From the NCBI GenBank assembly GCA_004299305.1, contig SCPZ01000036.1, forward strand, positions 1-64,000: a stretch of DNA of 64,000 nucleotides, given 5' to 3'. Source of the stretch: Methylobacter sp. Lineage in GTDB: Bacteria; Pseudomonadota; Gammaproteobacteria; Methylococcales; Methylomonadaceae. Below the pieces are notes generated by a model. That model ran no database searches, was not told where the DNA came from, and was given only the letters and a program-made list of their open reading frames with translations. The translations under genes were made by a program, and so were the position numbers. Positions 50,538-60,129 of this stretch are shown here, piece by piece (position 1 is the first letter of the stretch; each line of letters starts with the position of its first letter).

Positions 50538-50840
50538 GTGGATAAAAGCACGCAAATAGAATTAGAGGCTGCCGCATTCAGGCGTTTAGTCAGCCATTTA
50601 CAAAAAAACACCCACGTTCAAAATATCGATTTAATGATATTGGCGGATTTTTGCAGGAACTGTTTGGCTAAATGGTATATGGCGGAAGCGGTAGAGCAAG
50701 GCATAGCGATGGATTATGAGCAGGCCAGGGAAGTCGTCTACGGCATGCCTTATGAAGAATGGAAATATAAATTTCAAACCGAAGCCACTGCCGAGCAATT
50801 GGCCGCTTTCGACCGTAAACAACAAGCTAAATTACAATGA
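50538..50840 (+). CDS. DUF1244-like protein
   Basis: 'QNIDLMILADFCRNCLAKWYMAEAVEQG...AREVVYGMPYEEWK'. Confidence 0.88.
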   Translation: MDKSTQIELEAAAFRRLVSHLQKNTHVQNIDLMILADFCRNCLAKWYMAEAVEQGIAMDYEQAREVVYGMPYEEWKYKFQTEATAEQLAAFDRKQQAKLQ

Positions 50841-51577
50841 CCGACAAATCACAATACGACGCCCTGTTTTCAGGCGTCATCGGGCAGGATTATGACACGC
50901 TCAATTTAATCTGCCCTTTAGCAACAGAAATGAGCCGACTGGTGGGTGTGGCTGTCGGTGAGTATTCCGCGCAAGCAGTTGATCCTCTTTCAGTCGTAGA
51001 ACTTGGCGGCGGCACAGGCATCACCACCTTGGCGCTATTAACGGCAACGGATAAATGCACTATTTTAAGCATCGATAACGAGCCGGTCATGCAGGAACAA
51101 GCAAAACAGCATCTGCATAAATGGGCCGCAGAAGGCAGGTTGGTTTTTTCTGGCGAAGATGCCTTGACGGCGCTAAAAAACATTGCGGCTGATAGTGTCG
51201 ATATAGTGGCTAGCGCCTATACCTTGCACAACTTTCTTAACAGCTATCGCCAGCAAGTCATCCAGGAAATTTTCAGGATTTTAAAGCCCGGCGGTCAATT
51301 CATTAACGGCGACCGTTACGGTTTGGATGATGTTTCCCAGCATACACGCACCATACAACATGAAGTCAGCGGTTATTTCAAGGTGTTAACCGAGCTTGGC
51401 AAACTGGACGTATTGGAACACTGGATAGTACATTTGTTTAATGATGAATCGGAAAATCACGTCATGCGTGAATCGCCAGCATTAGAGCAATTGCAGGATA
51501 GCGGATTCGCAAACATCACGCTTACTCACAGACTTGAAGTCAACGCATTGGTGACAGCCACAAAACCCCGTTTATAA
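50837..51577 (+). CDS. Class I SAM-dependent methyltransferase
   Basis: 'VVELGGGTGITTLALL', 'VDIVASAYTLHNFLNSYRQQVIQEIFRILKPGGQFINGDRYG'. Confidence 0.88.
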   Translation: MTDKSQYDALFSGVIGQDYDTLNLICPLATEMSRLVGVAVGEYSAQAVDPLSVVELGGGTGITTLALLTATDKCTILSIDNEPVMQEQAKQHLHKWAAEGRLVFSGEDALTALKNIAADSVDIVASAYTLHNFLNSYRQQVIQEIFRILKPGGQFINGDRYGLDDVSQHTRTIQHEVSGYFKVLTELGKLDVLEHWIVHLFNDESENHVMRESPALEQLQDSGFANITLTHRLEVNALVTATKPRL

Positions 51578-51585
51578 AATCGCCT

Positions 51586-52827
51586 ATGAAACACATAATT
51601 AACATTTTCTGCTTACTGGTTATTACAGCCCAACTCAGCGGCTGCGCGAGCTTAGGCAAAGGCGTTGCCGAAGCCTTCCTGGAAAAACAGCAATCGACCG
51701 ATACCCGTTTATGCGAAATATGGGGCAAACCCTTTAAAGGAATTACCCCATTCCTGGACAATAAACAAGGCAAAATGAAGGTGCTGATGGTGCATGGCGT
51801 GGGTGATCACCTGCCCGGATATTCTACGCAATTCATAGAAAAACTGGCGACAGAATTGGATTTGCCGGTAATGTCAAGTAAATACAAAAACATTACCCTG
51901 ACCAACAGGCATGATACCAGCAAAAATCTGGGTAACTTAAGAATCACTCGTTTATTAAGCAAAGACCAAAGCAAGGAATTGTTGTTTTATGAATTAACCT
52001 GGTCGGTCATTACCGCCAAGCAAAAAGAAGTGTTAGCCTATGATAATTCAGGAGAATATTCTTTTCGCAGGGCCGAAGTCAATAACCTGATGAAGAAGTT
52101 TTCCAATGATACCGGCCCTGACCCGATTATCTACCTGGGAGAGAGTAGGGACGATATATTGGTTTCATTCGGCCAATCGTTTTGTTGGATGAGCAAAAGC
52201 AAGTGGGATGACCTCCCCGACAATGTAACGCAAGCTTGTTCGTTTAACGACGACACCGCAGCAGCGAACATGCTGGTTGACCAGTACGCCTTCATTTCAC
52301 ACAGTTTGGGCAGTCGTATAGTTATAGACGGTATGCAACGCATCGCTTCTTTACTGGATAGACGCGACGTTGATTTTACTGAAGCATTAAAAAACAAGGA
52401 AATCCCCATTTACATGATGTCCAATCAACTGCCTATGTTGCAGTTGGGTCGTAAATTGCCCGATGTAAGTAATCAAAAAGCCGCATATTGCCAGGCTAGC
52501 GGCGAAAAATATAATCAACGCATGTTGGCAAAAACCCCCATCATTGCCTTTAGCGATCCCAACGACCTGTTAAGTTACGCGATTCCACAAGGCTTTGTCG
52601 AAAAATACCTGGATTCAAGGCTATGCATTGATGTTACTAATGTTAACATCAATGTAGCGACCATTTTCGATGCATTCGGCCTGGGCAAACTCGCTAATCC
52701 TCTCGATGCGCACGTAGGTTACGATACCGATGACCGGGTGGTTGCATTGATTGCCAAGGGCATAGGCAACAAAAGTACCGCCAAAGTCGTGAATGATCGT
52801 TGTCGTTGGGTTGAAACGATAGATTAA
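51586..52827 (+). CDS. Lipoprotein with alpha/beta-hydrolase-like features
   Basis: Lipobox 'LSGCAS'; 'VLMVHGVGDHLPGY'; nucleophile-elbow-like 'FISHSLGSRIV'. Confidence 0.7.
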   Translation: MKHIINIFCLLVITAQLSGCASLGKGVAEAFLEKQQSTDTRLCEIWGKPFKGITPFLDNKQGKMKVLMVHGVGDHLPGYSTQFIEKLATELDLPVMSSKYKNITLTNRHDTSKNLGNLRITRLLSKDQSKELLFYELTWSVITAKQKEVLAYDNSGEYSFRRAEVNNLMKKFSNDTGPDPIIYLGESRDDILVSFGQSFCWMSKSKWDDLPDNVTQACSFNDDTAAANMLVDQYAFISHSLGSRIVIDGMQRIASLLDRRDVDFTEALKNKEIPIYMMSNQLPMLQLGRKLPDVSNQKAAYCQASGEKYNQRMLAKTPIIAFSDPNDLLSYAIPQGFVEKYLDSRLCIDVTNVNINVATIFDAFGLGKLANPLDAHVGYDTDDRVVALIAKGIGNKSTAKVVNDRCRWVETID

Positions 52828-53035
52828 GTTGATAGGACGCAAGGCCTACTCCCTCAACGAAACCCGCTCACCCTATGCAATGATAGAGCGAGCGGGGATG
52901 CCGAATTTGATGTGCGATAGATGCACAATATGTGGTACAACATGATTCAGCTGATTCTACCGGCTATGGCGGCTAAGGACAGGGCGTTTTGCATCGGCTT
53001 TTGATTTTGGGTAAACACAACAACCGGATAATACT

Positions 53036-53425
53036 ATGGCGATAAATACCAACAGACCCACATCCCCGCATTTGCAAGTCTACAAACTGCCGTTAACCGG
53101 CATTATTTCCATTACCCACCGCATGACCGGCGTCATGCTTTCAGCCGGTTTGATCTTATTCGTGTATGTCATTTCGGCGCTGGCAGGCGGTGCGGATTCC
53201 TACCGTGCAATGCAGGCGCTCATGAATCTATGGCTGCTTAAACTGGTTTGCTGGGGCTTTATTTATGCACTGTTTTTCCATCTGTGTCACGGCGTTCGTC
53301 ACTTGATTTGGGATTCCGGCAACAGCTTTGAACTTAATACCCTAAACCGCTACGCCATGATTGAACTGGCTGCTTCATTGGCGCTGACTTTAATGACTTT
53401 TGTGTGGGGATATTATGAGCTATAG
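53036..53425 (+). CDS. sdhC: Succinate dehydrogenase cytochrome b556 subunit
   Basis: 'RPTSPHLQVYKLPLTGIISITHRMTGVML', 'HLCHGVRHLIWD'. Confidence 0.96.
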   Translation: MAINTNRPTSPHLQVYKLPLTGIISITHRMTGVMLSAGLILFVYVISALAGGADSYRAMQALMNLWLLKLVCWGFIYALFFHLCHGVRHLIWDSGNSFELNTLNRYAMIELAASLALTLMTFVWGYYEL

Positions 53426-53795
53426 AACGCCTTTATCCAGGGTTAGGGGTTTGGGTTCAGCAAAAAGCGGAACCGCTCATTGGTGGATGCAGCGCGTCAC
53501 CGCCGTAGCGCTGATTCCCTTGTCTTTTTGGCTGATCAATTTTCTGGGTTTGAGCTTGACCGCCTCCTATCAACAAACCCTAGCTTGGCTGGCATCACCG
53601 ATCAACAGCGTCTGTATCGTGGCCTGGATCATCGCCGCTTTCTATCACGCTGCATTGGGTTTGCAGGTGGTGATTGAAGATTATGTCGCTGCCGAAGGCC
53701 CCAAGATTATCTCGATCTGGGCCGCCAACCTGGCTTTCTTGTTTTTGGCGATTGCGGCCTTGTTGGCCGTGTTTCGCATCGTATCGATAGGGTGA
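53415..53795 (+). CDS. sdhD: Succinate dehydrogenase membrane anchor subunit
   Basis: 'GLGSAKSGTAHWWMQRVTAVALIPLSFW', 'HAALGLQVVIEDYV'; start at MSYRTPL. Confidence 0.95.
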   Translation: MSYRTPLSRVRGLGSAKSGTAHWWMQRVTAVALIPLSFWLINFLGLSLTASYQQTLAWLASPINSVCIVAWIIAAFYHAALGLQVVIEDYVAAEGPKIISIWAANLAFLFLAIAALLAVFRIVSIG

Positions 53796-53798
53796 TTC

Positions 53799-55583
53799 AT
53801 GGCCGCAGACTATAAAATTATTGAACATACTTACGATGTAGTCGTGGTTGGCGCGGGCGGTGCGGGACTTCGCGCTACCTTGGGCATGGCGGAAAGAGGC
53901 CTTAAAACCGCCTGCATCACCAAAGTATTCCCAACCCGCAGTCATACCGTCGCCGCGCAAGGCGGCATCAGCGCGGCGCTGGGCAACATGGGCGAAGACG
54001 ATTGGCGTTTCCACATGTACGACACCGTCAAAGGTTCCGACTGGCTCGGCGATCAGGACGCAATCGAATACATGTGCCGCGAAGCCATTCCCGCAGTGAT
54101 CGAGCTGGAACATTACGGCGTGCCGTTTTCGCGCACCAGCGATGGCAAAATTTACCAGCGCGCGTTCGGCGGCATGACCACGCATTACGGTAAAGGCTTG
54201 GCGCAACGCACTTGCGCAGCCGCCGACAAGACCGGTCATGCGATATTGCATACCCTGTACCAACAATCGTTAAAACATAAGGCCGAATTCTTTGTCGAGT
54301 ACATTGCGCTGGATTTGATTATGGAAGACGGCGAATGTCGCGGCGTTTTGGCTTGGCGTCTGGATGACGGCTCCCTGCATTTGTTCAAATCGCAAATGAC
54401 CGTATTGGCGACCGGCGGCTACGGGCGCACCTTCTTTTCCTGCACCTCGGCGCATACCGTGACCGGCGACGGCAACGCGATGGTACTGCGCGCCGGTTTG
54501 CCGTTGCAGGATATGGAATTCATCCAGTTTCACCCGACTGGCATCTACGGCGCGGGCTGTTTGATTACCGAAGGCGTAAGAGGCGAGGGCGGTTACCTGA
54601 CCAACTCCGAAGGCGAGCGTTTCATGGAACGCTATGCGCCATCCGCTAAAGATCTTGCCTCGCGCGATGTGGTCAGTCGCGCGATGACCATAGAAATTGA
54701 AGAAGGCCGAGGCGTAGGGCCGCAAAAAGACCACCTCTATCTGCATATCGAACATCTTGATCCGGCCATCATTCACGAACGCTTGCCGGGCATTGCCGAC
54801 TTATCAAGAATTTTTGCCGGAGTCGACATCACCAAAGAGCCGATGCCGGTGCTGCCGACCGTGCATTACAACATGGGCGGCATCCCGACCAATTACAAAG
54901 CCGAAGTCGTTACTTTGCGCGGAGACGATCCCGATGCCGTGGTGCCGGGCTTGATGGCGATCGGCGAGGCGGCCTGCGTTTCCGTGCATGGCGCGAATCG
55001 CTTGGGCTCAAATTCGCTGCTCGATTTGGTGGTATTCGGTCGCTCCGCCGCGATACGCTGCGCGGAACTGATCAAACCCGGATCAAGACAAAAACCCTTG
55101 GCGAGCGATGCTTGCGACAAAGCCATTGCCCGTTTCGATAAAATCCGTAATGCGGGCGGCAGCCGCAGTACCTCCGATATTCGCCTGGACATGCAAAAAG
55201 TCATGCAAGCCAAAGCGGCGGTGTTCAGAACCGGCGTCACGCTGACCGAAGGCATCAACGCGATGGACGAAGTCAGGAAAACCTTTGCCGATGTCAAAAT
55301 AGCCGATAAATCGTTGGTCTGGAATACCGACCTGGTTGAAACGCTGGAGCTGGATAACCTGCTAAGTCAAGCCACCGTGGCGATCAACGCGGCAGGCAAC
55401 CGCACCGAGAGCCGGGGCGGTCACGCACGGGAAGATTACCCGAATCGCGATGACGAAAACTGGCTGAAGCATACCCTGACCTGGCTGGACGGCGATCAGG
55501 TTAAAATCGATTATCGGCCGGTACACATGTACACCTTGACCGACGAAGTTGAAGTTATTCCGCCCAAAGAGAGGGTTTACTAG
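53799..55583 (+). CDS. sdhA: Succinate dehydrogenase flavoprotein subunit
   Basis: '[50 protein letters not shown]', '[19 protein letters not shown]'. Confidence 0.98.
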   Translation: MAADYKIIEHTYDVVVVGAGGAGLRATLGMAERGLKTACITKVFPTRSHTVAAQGGISAALGNMGEDDWRFHMYDTVKGSDWLGDQDAIEYMCREAIPAVIELEHYGVPFSRTSDGKIYQRAFGGMTTHYGKGLAQRTCAAADKTGHAILHTLYQQSLKHKAEFFVEYIALDLIMEDGECRGVLAWRLDDGSLHLFKSQMTVLATGGYGRTFFSCTSAHTVTGDGNAMVLRAGLPLQDMEFIQFHPTGIYGAGCLITEGVRGEGGYLTNSEGERFMERYAPSAKDLASRDVVSRAMTIEIEEGRGVGPQKDHLYLHIEHLDPAIIHERLPGIADLSRIFAGVDITKEPMPVLPTVHYNMGGIPTNYKAEVVTLRGDDPDAVVPGLMAIGEAACVSVHGANRLGSNSLLDLVVFGRSAAIRCAELIKPGSRQKPLASDACDKAIARFDKIRNAGGSRSTSDIRLDMQKVMQAKAAVFRTGVTLTEGINAMDEVRKTFADVKIADKSLVWNTDLVETLELDNLLSQATVAINAAGNRTESRGGHAREDYPNRDDENWLKHTLTWLDGDQVKIDYRPVHMYTLTDEVEVIPPKERVY

Positions 55584-55588
55584 TACAT

Positions 55589-55636
55589 CGTTCCCACGCT
55601 CCGGCGTGGGAACGCAGTTAAGACGCTCCAGCGTCG
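55589..55636. repeat. REP-like palindrome between sdhA and the TA pair
   Basis: CGTTCCCACGCTCCGGCGTGGGAACG plus GACGCTCCAGCGTC. Confidence 0.85.
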
Positions 55637-55689
55637 CGGTTAGTAATGCTGGTGTGTTTGGGGTGCTCAATTTTTAGCAGGAACACGAC

Positions 55690-55923
55690 ATGAAAACACT
55701 CACATTGGAAATAGACGACAGCATCTACAGCCAAGTCGTCGGTTTTTTAAATTTATTGCCGGAAAAACAATGCCACATTGTTGAAACCTTGTCCGCTTCA
55801 TCAAACGATAACCAACAACTGACGATTAAGTCGGCATTCGGTTTAATAAAATCCCCCATCACCGCTACGTTGGCCGATATTGAGCAAGGTATTATTAAGG
55901 GCGCAATAAGTGATAGCGATTGA
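55690..55923 (+). CDS. Putative antitoxin of a VapBC-like pair
   Basis: 77-aa ORF 'MKTLTLEIDDSIYSQVVGFLNLLPE...', overlapping the PIN-domain gene. Confidence 0.65.
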   Translation: MKTLTLEIDDSIYSQVVGFLNLLPEKQCHIVETLSASSNDNQQLTIKSAFGLIKSPITATLADIEQGIIKGAISDSD

Positions 55924-56296
55924 TACTGATGTGTTAGTTCGGGTCATTGTTGAAGATACTGGGCAGCCGGAACAAACAAAAATCGCCCGCGATTTAGTTG
56001 AAAATGCACAGAAAGTATTTCTCTCTCAAATCGTGCAAATAGAATGCACTTGGGTATTGGCAAAAGTTTATAAAATAGATAAAGCCTCTTTATTGGCGGT
56101 GCTTGAGCACTTGCTGATTAATCCAGATTTTATTCTGCAACATCCTGAACATTTTAAAACCGCTATTGATCTATTTCGGCTAGGCCATGCAGATTTTGCC
56201 GATTGTTTGATTTTGACCGAAAGCTCATACCTTGATGCGGTTTTATATACCTTTGATAAACGCTTAGGTCGGCATAGCAATACCAGATTGTTATGA
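55910..56296 (+). CDS. PIN-domain (VapC-like) toxin
   Basis: 'IAIDTDVLVRVIVEDTGQPEQTKIARDLV', 'GHADFADCLILTES', 'LYTFDKRLGR'. Confidence 0.85.
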   Translation: MIAIDTDVLVRVIVEDTGQPEQTKIARDLVENAQKVFLSQIVQIECTWVLAKVYKIDKASLLAVLEHLLINPDFILQHPEHFKTAIDLFRLGHADFADCLILTESSYLDAVLYTFDKRLGRHSNTRLL

Positions 56297-56333
56297 TGGC
56301 TATCATTGATTCCACTCAGAAGAGAATAGACTA

Positions 56334-57119
56334 ATGGCTGAATTTACCCTGCCTAAAAACTCGGTTTTAACCAAAGGCAAAACCTTTAAAGCGCCTGCCG
56401 GTACAACTAACATTCGCCGCTTTGAAGTGTATCGTTGGGACCCCGAGTCAGGCGAAAACCCGCGCATTGATGCGTTCGAACTGGACATGGACAGCTGCGG
56501 TCCGATGGTGCTGGATGCGATCCTGAAAATCAAAAACGAAATCGACAGCAGTCTGACTTTTAGGCGTTCCTGCCGCGAAGGCGTGTGCGGCTCCTGCGCG
56601 ATGACTATCAACGGTAAAAACTCCCTGGCCTGCACCAAGGCCATCGATTCCTATTCCGGCACGATCAAAATCTATCCGCTGCCGCACATGCAAGTCGTTA
56701 AAGACCTGGTGCCGGATCTGACCCATTTTTATGCGCAATACGCCTCGATCAAACCCTGGATAGAAACCCAGACCCCAGCCCCTGCGGATTCCGAGCGCCT
56801 GCAAAGCAAGGAAGACCGGGAAAAACTCGACGGCTTATACGACTGCGTGCTGTGCGCCTGCTGCTCGACCAGTTGTCCCAGTTATTGGTGGAACAGCGAG
56901 CGTTATTTGGGCCCCGCAGTCCTGTTGCAAGCCTACCGCTGGCTGGTCGACAGCCGCGACGAAAGCACCGGCGAACGGCTGGACGAATTGGAAGACCCGT
57001 TTAAATTATACCGTTGCCATACCATTATGAATTGCACCGATACTTGTCCTAAAGGCTTGAATCCTGCCAAGGCGATTGCTGAAACCAAGAAGCTGCTGGT
57101 GCAGAGAAAGCTGGGCTGA
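56334..57119 (+). CDS. sdhB: Succinate dehydrogenase iron-sulfur subunit
   Basis: '[22 protein letters not shown]', '[16 protein letters not shown]', '[17 protein letters not shown]'. Confidence 0.97.
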   Translation: MAEFTLPKNSVLTKGKTFKAPAGTTNIRRFEVYRWDPESGENPRIDAFELDMDSCGPMVLDAILKIKNEIDSSLTFRRSCREGVCGSCAMTINGKNSLACTKAIDSYSGTIKIYPLPHMQVVKDLVPDLTHFYAQYASIKPWIETQTPAPADSERLQSKEDREKLDGLYDCVLCACCSTSCPSYWWNSERYLGPAVLLQAYRWLVDSRDESTGERLDELEDPFKLYRCHTIMNCTDTCPKGLNPAKAIAETKKLLVQRKLG

Positions 57120-57349
57120 TGGACGAGCTGGCTCGATTAAAGTGGCAATGTCGGCGCGGGACTAAGGAGCTGGATTTTCTGTTGAATCGGTATTTGGAAA
57201 CGGGGTATTTGGTGGCGGATCGTAGGGAGAGGGAGTTGTTTGTGGAGTTGCTGGGGATGGAGGAGGATGTGTTGGTTGGGGTTTTGATGGGAGATCGGAA
57301 GCTGGAAGCGAAAGGACTGGCAGGTCTGGTTAATAAAATAACAAAGTAG
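57119..57349 (+). CDS. sdhE: FAD assembly factor SdhE
   Basis: 'LKWQCRRGTKELDFLLNRYLETGY'. Confidence 0.93.
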   Translation: MDELARLKWQCRRGTKELDFLLNRYLETGYLVADRRERELFVELLGMEEDVLVGVLMGDRKLEAKGLAGLVNKITK

Positions 57350-57424
57350 GGTACGCATCGCGTACCTTTTTGGGCTTGATCAATCGGAGCGTTTTACAAA
57401 TGGTACGCGATGCGTACCCTACTT
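57344..57424. repeat. 23-bp perfect inverted repeat pair (AAGTAGGGTACGCATCGCGTACC / GGTACGCGATGCGTACCCTACTT)
   Basis: Arms 57344-57366 and 57402-57424; related element GTAGGGTACGCTGTGCGTACC near 45111-45131. Confidence 0.88.
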
Positions 57425-57504
57425 GGCTTTATAACTAAACAACTACTTTTACCCTAATGAACACTTTCTTTATTTACAGCAAGTTTTAATATAAATTCAA
57501 TTAT

Positions 57505-58548
57505 ATGAAAATAAAAATATACGTTGTTTTTTTGTTATTAGTTTCAGGGTGTGATACCCATAGTTATATTTCAAAGAATCAACAAACAAATGAATTAACT
57601 ACTACGGCCTTAGTTGTTAAAAATGGAATTGCATATTTATCTGAAAGTGAAGATAAATTTACTGGTAAATTTGTAATGTATGATTATAGTGATGGCTCTT
57701 GTGTGAGTGAAAGTATTTCTATAGCAAGTGATGCAGCAAAGATTCAGATAATAGAGAGCGATGGACTAAAAGGAAGTAAGTTAAATGTACAATATGAAAA
57801 ACCTATATGTATTGAAGAAAACTACAGTAATGGAATAAGAAATGGATTGACCACGACTTGGAGTAAAGATTTCAAAGAAACTTATGCTTATAAGGAAGGA
57901 AAGTTAAATGGTACTAAAAAATTGTTTTGTATTATTAATTCAGAAGAGAAGATTTGCGGGGAAACCACCTACAAAGATGGCGTAAAAAGTGGTTTATCTA
58001 AAAGTTATGGTGAAGGCCAGAAGCAGACAAGTATATTTATTTACACTGGAAGTATAAGTGAAGATGAAATTGCAGTTGCTACTAAAAACTTAACTAGTAG
58101 TTATGATGCTATTGAGGAAATAACTTGGTATAAAGATAAGTCAATAATTAATCATTATGGATCAGGAATTAGTGCTTATTTAGGTAAGGTTAAAGGCGGA
58201 CTAATAACCTTTAGGTTTAAATTAGAATATATAGCGGATAGCTGGCTTTTTATAGATTCATTTATAGTTGCGGCTGATGATCAAAGATTTGAATATAACC
58301 ATATAGAATTTAAGCGTTATAATAATTCTAGCGGAATAACTGAATGGTATGATAAACAATTTTTAGATGAAGACCTAGTCATGATAAAAGCAATACTTAG
58401 GTCTAAACAAGCGACAATAAGATTTAAAGGAAATAATGCTTACGAAGATCATATAATATCAAGGCAAGAAAAAGAAAGACTAGAAGATGTTTTAGTCGCT
58501 TATGACTTACTTGGTGGTGTGGTTATAGATGACACATCAATAAATTGA
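57505..58548 (+). CDS. AT-rich lipoprotein of unknown function with weak YwqK/MORN-like repeats
   Basis: Lipobox 'LVSGCD'; 'ENYSNGIRNGLTTTWSKDFKETYAYKEGKLNGTKK...ETTYKDGVKSGLSKSYGEG'. Confidence 0.6.
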   Translation: MKIKIYVVFLLLVSGCDTHSYISKNQQTNELTTTALVVKNGIAYLSESEDKFTGKFVMYDYSDGSCVSESISIASDAAKIQIIESDGLKGSKLNVQYEKPICIEENYSNGIRNGLTTTWSKDFKETYAYKEGKLNGTKKLFCIINSEEKICGETTYKDGVKSGLSKSYGEGQKQTSIFIYTGSISEDEIAVATKNLTSSYDAIEEITWYKDKSIINHYGSGISAYLGKVKGGLITFRFKLEYIADSWLFIDSFIVAADDQRFEYNHIEFKRYNNSSGITEWYDKQFLDEDLVMIKAILRSKQATIRFKGNNAYEDHIISRQEKERLEDVLVAYDLLGGVVIDDTSIN

Positions 58549-58684
58549 TTTTAATCGGAGAAAGGGGGCAGGTTACAATGCTATGGAGAACTCGATAAAA
58601 GCTGTAAGGCGGATATTTGTAGGGTGGATTCGCCGCAACTTCGACTGGCTGTTATCGGCGTTGTGTGTTGATTGGCGGTTTGCT

Positions 58685-58727
58685 CGGCAACTGCTCCTGC
58701 GTTGCTCTACCTCCTGCATCCATGCAG
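58685..58727 (+). repeat. Dispersed repeat CGGCAACTGCTCCTGCGTTGCTCTACCTCCTGCATCCATGCAG
   Basis: Compare 19967-20009 and 26494-26536. Confidence 0.8.
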
Positions 58728-58842
58728 CCATGTAGGTCGGGTTAGCTTATTGAGCGTAGCGAGATAACGTAACCCGACACATTCGCGCAAAATATCGGGG
58801 TACGCTACGCTAACCAAACCTATAATTTTATTTTCGCAAATT

Positions 58843-58962
58843 ATGCATTATCGTCGTGTTTATATCAAAGGTGGCTGTTATTTTTTCACTGTTGTTACCG
58901 AAAAATGCCGAAAAATATTTTCTGCGCCCTACATCTACCCGAGTCGGAAGTCAAATACATAG
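58843..58962 (+). pseudogene. REP-associated tyrosine transposase (RAYT / IS200-like) N-terminal remnant
   Basis: MHYRRVYIKGGCYFFTVVTEKCRKIFSAPYIYPSRKSNT*; 'YRR...GG.YFFTV.T' is the typical RAYT start. Preceded by the palindromic repeat GGGTTAGC...GCGTAGCG...GTAACCC. Confidence 0.7.
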
Positions 58963-58986
58963 CAAAATATTACAAGGTAAATTAGC

Positions 58987-59190
58987 ATGAAATTAAAAGT
59001 TATCATTCATTCGGCGTAAGAAGGCGGGTTTTGGGCGGAAGTTCCTGCAATTCAAGGATGCGCCACCCAAGGCGATACTATTGAAGAGCTTTTAACAAAC
59101 CTATACGAAGCAGTTGAAGCTTGTCTATCTGTAGACTTGGAGAAAATCGAAATTTCTAAGAACGATAGAGTTATGGAAATTGCAGTGTGA
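58987..59190 (+). pseudogene. HicB-like antitoxin with in-frame TAA at codon 11
   Basis: MKLKVIIHSA*EGGFWAEVPAIQGCATQGDTIEELLTNLYEAVEACLSVDLEKIEISKNDRVMEIAV*. Confidence 0.8.
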
Positions 59191-59393
59191 AATCAGTTTC
59201 TGGAAAACATTTTGCGCAAATTATTGAAAGTCGAGGCTGGAATTTAATTCGAATGAATGGCAGTCACCACGTTTATATGTAGCCCGGAAATTCTGTTCGC
59301 ATCTCCTTGCCAATACACTGAAATGAGGATTTGAAGATCGGTTTACTCGGGCATTTTATGAAAATTGCTGGAGTTACTGAAAGTGATCTGTAG
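59187..59393 (+). pseudogene. HicA-like toxin with in-frame TAG and TGA codons
   Basis: VKSVSGKHFAQIIESRGWNLIRMNGSHHVYM*PGNSVRISLPIH*NEDLKIGLLGHFMKIAGVTESDL*. Confidence 0.8.
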
Positions 59394-59598
59394 CAAATAG
59401 CTCAAGGCAATGGTGTGAGATCACGGTATATGCCTATTATTTTGATAAATATCGGGGAGTTCTCCGAGCGGTATGTTCAGCTTCAGGATAGATAGCGGTT
59501 TAGATGAAGCTAATGATATAGAATATAATCACGGCTGTGTTAGTTTAGTCTTAACCTTACAGACACTCCTGATAAACTTGTAACTATCTGTTTTAAGA

Positions 59599-60075
59599 TT
59601 GAATTACTTTAACAAATTTTATGCAAATGTTTTGATCGATACTGAAGCTAAAATAGAGATTTATAATATGCCCGAAACACTTATAGAAAAAATAACATCT
59701 GAAGTATCTTCTTATTACGTCGCTGCTAATCAGCACCGTCCAAATAACGACCTTGCTTTTCGAACCAAACTTCGTAAAACCCTCCAATCAAAGCTCCAAC
59801 CTTATGTAGATGGAAAATTAATAGATTCGTTTACAGTTATTTGTGATGAATCTAATAATGATACCCGTAATGTAAAGCAACCTGTAAGGTTGGATGTTAT
59901 TGTTAGAATATCCAAATCTTCGCCGCAACATATAATTTCATTGCCTTCCAGAAAACCGAATCAGCAGGATCAAATAACACCGGAGAAACGTAGTTCGTTA
60001 TGGGACAAATCAATAGATGGCGCAGAATCATTATGGAATACAGTATTCGGTAAGTCGGTAGAAAAAAAGGGTTAA
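59599..60075 (+). CDS. Hypothetical protein
   Basis: 158-aa ORF; no domain recognised. Confidence 0.5.
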   Translation: MNYFNKFYANVLIDTEAKIEIYNMPETLIEKITSEVSSYYVAANQHRPNNDLAFRTKLRKTLQSKLQPYVDGKLIDSFTVICDESNNDTRNVKQPVRLDVIVRISKSSPQHIISLPSRKPNQQDQITPEKRSSLWDKSIDGAESLWNTVFGKSVEKKG

Positions 60076-60129
60076 TATGCAACCCCATCCCTTAACGTTT
60101 CTGCGGTATTAGAGCTATGGGTGGCCTTG

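Noticed and set aside
53595-54776. Minus-strand ORFs 53595..54266 and 54270..54776
   Set aside because: Antisense to sdhD/sdhA, whose identity is certain.
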